The notes beneath the pieces are model-generated. The model did not search any database. It saw nothing but the letters and a program-made list of their open reading frames with translations, and was not told where the DNA came from. Shown one piece after another: positions 63,211-64,000 of a stretch of DNA of 64,000 bases. The translations under genes and the position numbers were made by a program. Position 1 is the first letter of the stretch. Each line of letters begins with the position of its first letter. Source of the stretch: Scytonematopsis contorta HA4267-MV1 (lineage in GTDB: Bacteria; Cyanobacteriota; Cyanobacteriia; Cyanobacteriales; Nostocaceae); contig JAHHIC010000057.1 in assembly GCA_019359035.1 (NCBI GenBank), positions 62,001 through 126,000 of the forward strand, written 5' to 3'.

Positions 63211-63748
63211 ATCTATCTTCCTCTTAGGCTGGTTCATTAATTTTCCACAAAATTCTCGAATGGTCTCTTTGTTGGATCTTGTTCCTGCTCCTGCACCTAC
63301 GTAAATATCCAAACATTCGTGGTGTTGCCCCAAGCAAGTGGGGTAAATCTTAAATCTATAATTTCATTTTTGTTAGATGCAATTTTACACCCTACTTCAT
63401 GGGCTAAAAGAGTAAGCCGAATTATTGTGCGTCAAAGGGGGGGAGGTTTGTCAATGCTGCGAAATATTAAGAAGCGCTTTATAAAAAATCAATCATTACG
63501 AAGGAATAAGCCTTTGATATGATTTATTGTTACTTAACTTAATATAAACTCAGTGTTAGGTTATTTGGAGCTTTAGGTAAATAAATCCCCAAGGCAAGTT
63601 TAAGAAGCTTATACTATCGTACGCCTATTGTGGAAAACTAGTAAAAAACCTGTGGAAAGCCTGTGGAATAAGTGAGGAAAACAGGAGTGAATGATAAGAA
63701 TTACGAAAATATTACTTTTTATTATTGTTTTGGATAGCTAAGCGTAGT

Positions 63749-64000
63749 ATGAAATTTTTCTCGCAATTAATGCTACCCCCGTTAAGTCTACAAGTCTGGA
63801 TTTTAGCGGTTGGTAGGTTTCTCTCAGAAGCTGGTACGGGCTTTACATTATTTTACGCGCCGATTTTTTTCGTCAATCGGTTAGGTATGTCTAGCACTGC
63901 TGTTGGGTTTGCTTTGGGTATCGGTTCAATTTCTGGCATTTTGGGTAGAGTCCTTGGGGGTATTGGAGTTGATTCCCCTCATGTTGGACGACGACGTATT
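63749..64000 (+). CDS. MFS transporter, N-terminal part, runs off right edge
   Basis: ATG at 63749: MKFFSQLMLPPLSLQVWILAVGRFLSEAGTGFTLFYAPIFFVNRLGMSSTAVGFALGIGSISGILGRVLGGIGVD...; not in the ORF track because it is truncated. Confidence 0.75.
   Translation, partial: MKFFSQLMLPPLSLQVWILAVGRFLSEAGTGFTLFYAPIFFVNRLGMSSTAVGFALGIGSISGILGRVLGGIGVDSPHVGRRRI

Noticed and set aside
63319-63522. 67-aa plus-strand ORF
   Set aside because: No domain resemblance and no convincing start context.

Overview
AT-rich chromosomal window from a filamentous (probably Nostocales-type) cyanobacterium. Evidence: NTRC-type thioredoxin reductase-thioredoxin fusion, a PatD-like ORF, CPP1-like, DUF3285/DUF4327/DUF2811 small proteins, abundant heptanucleotide (STRR) repeats and HIP1 octamers. 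Most of the window is housekeeping or regulatory: pyrE, thiC with a TPP riboswitch, pyrG, prfB with a +1 frameshift site, rel/spoT, ybeY, dgkA, trpG/pabA, hppD and a tRNA-Ile2(CAU). Other loci are a histidine kinase, a PP2C phosphatase next to an FHA-Ser/Thr kinase, a pilin/glycosyltransferase/FkbM cluster, tandem cell-wall amidases, HicAB and a degenerate HigBA. The most unusual signal is in the intergenic DNA. Three unrelated local tandem arrays (12-13 nt G/T-only unit, 8/17 nt unit, 27 nt unit) each run directly into the same ~26 nt hairpin, GGCGGGCARGGATGCCCACCCCACAA. A second palindrome family, TGTAGAGAC-N-GTCTCTACA, shows compensatory changes and also terminates tandem arrays. MITE-like inverted-repeat elements are present too. 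Single-base lesions split an FkbM methyltransferase (in-frame TAG) and a HigB-type toxin (in-frame TGA plus an A10 frameshift). No CRISPR array, rRNA operon, prophage or intact transposase was recognised. All calls are by eye; no database search was run.
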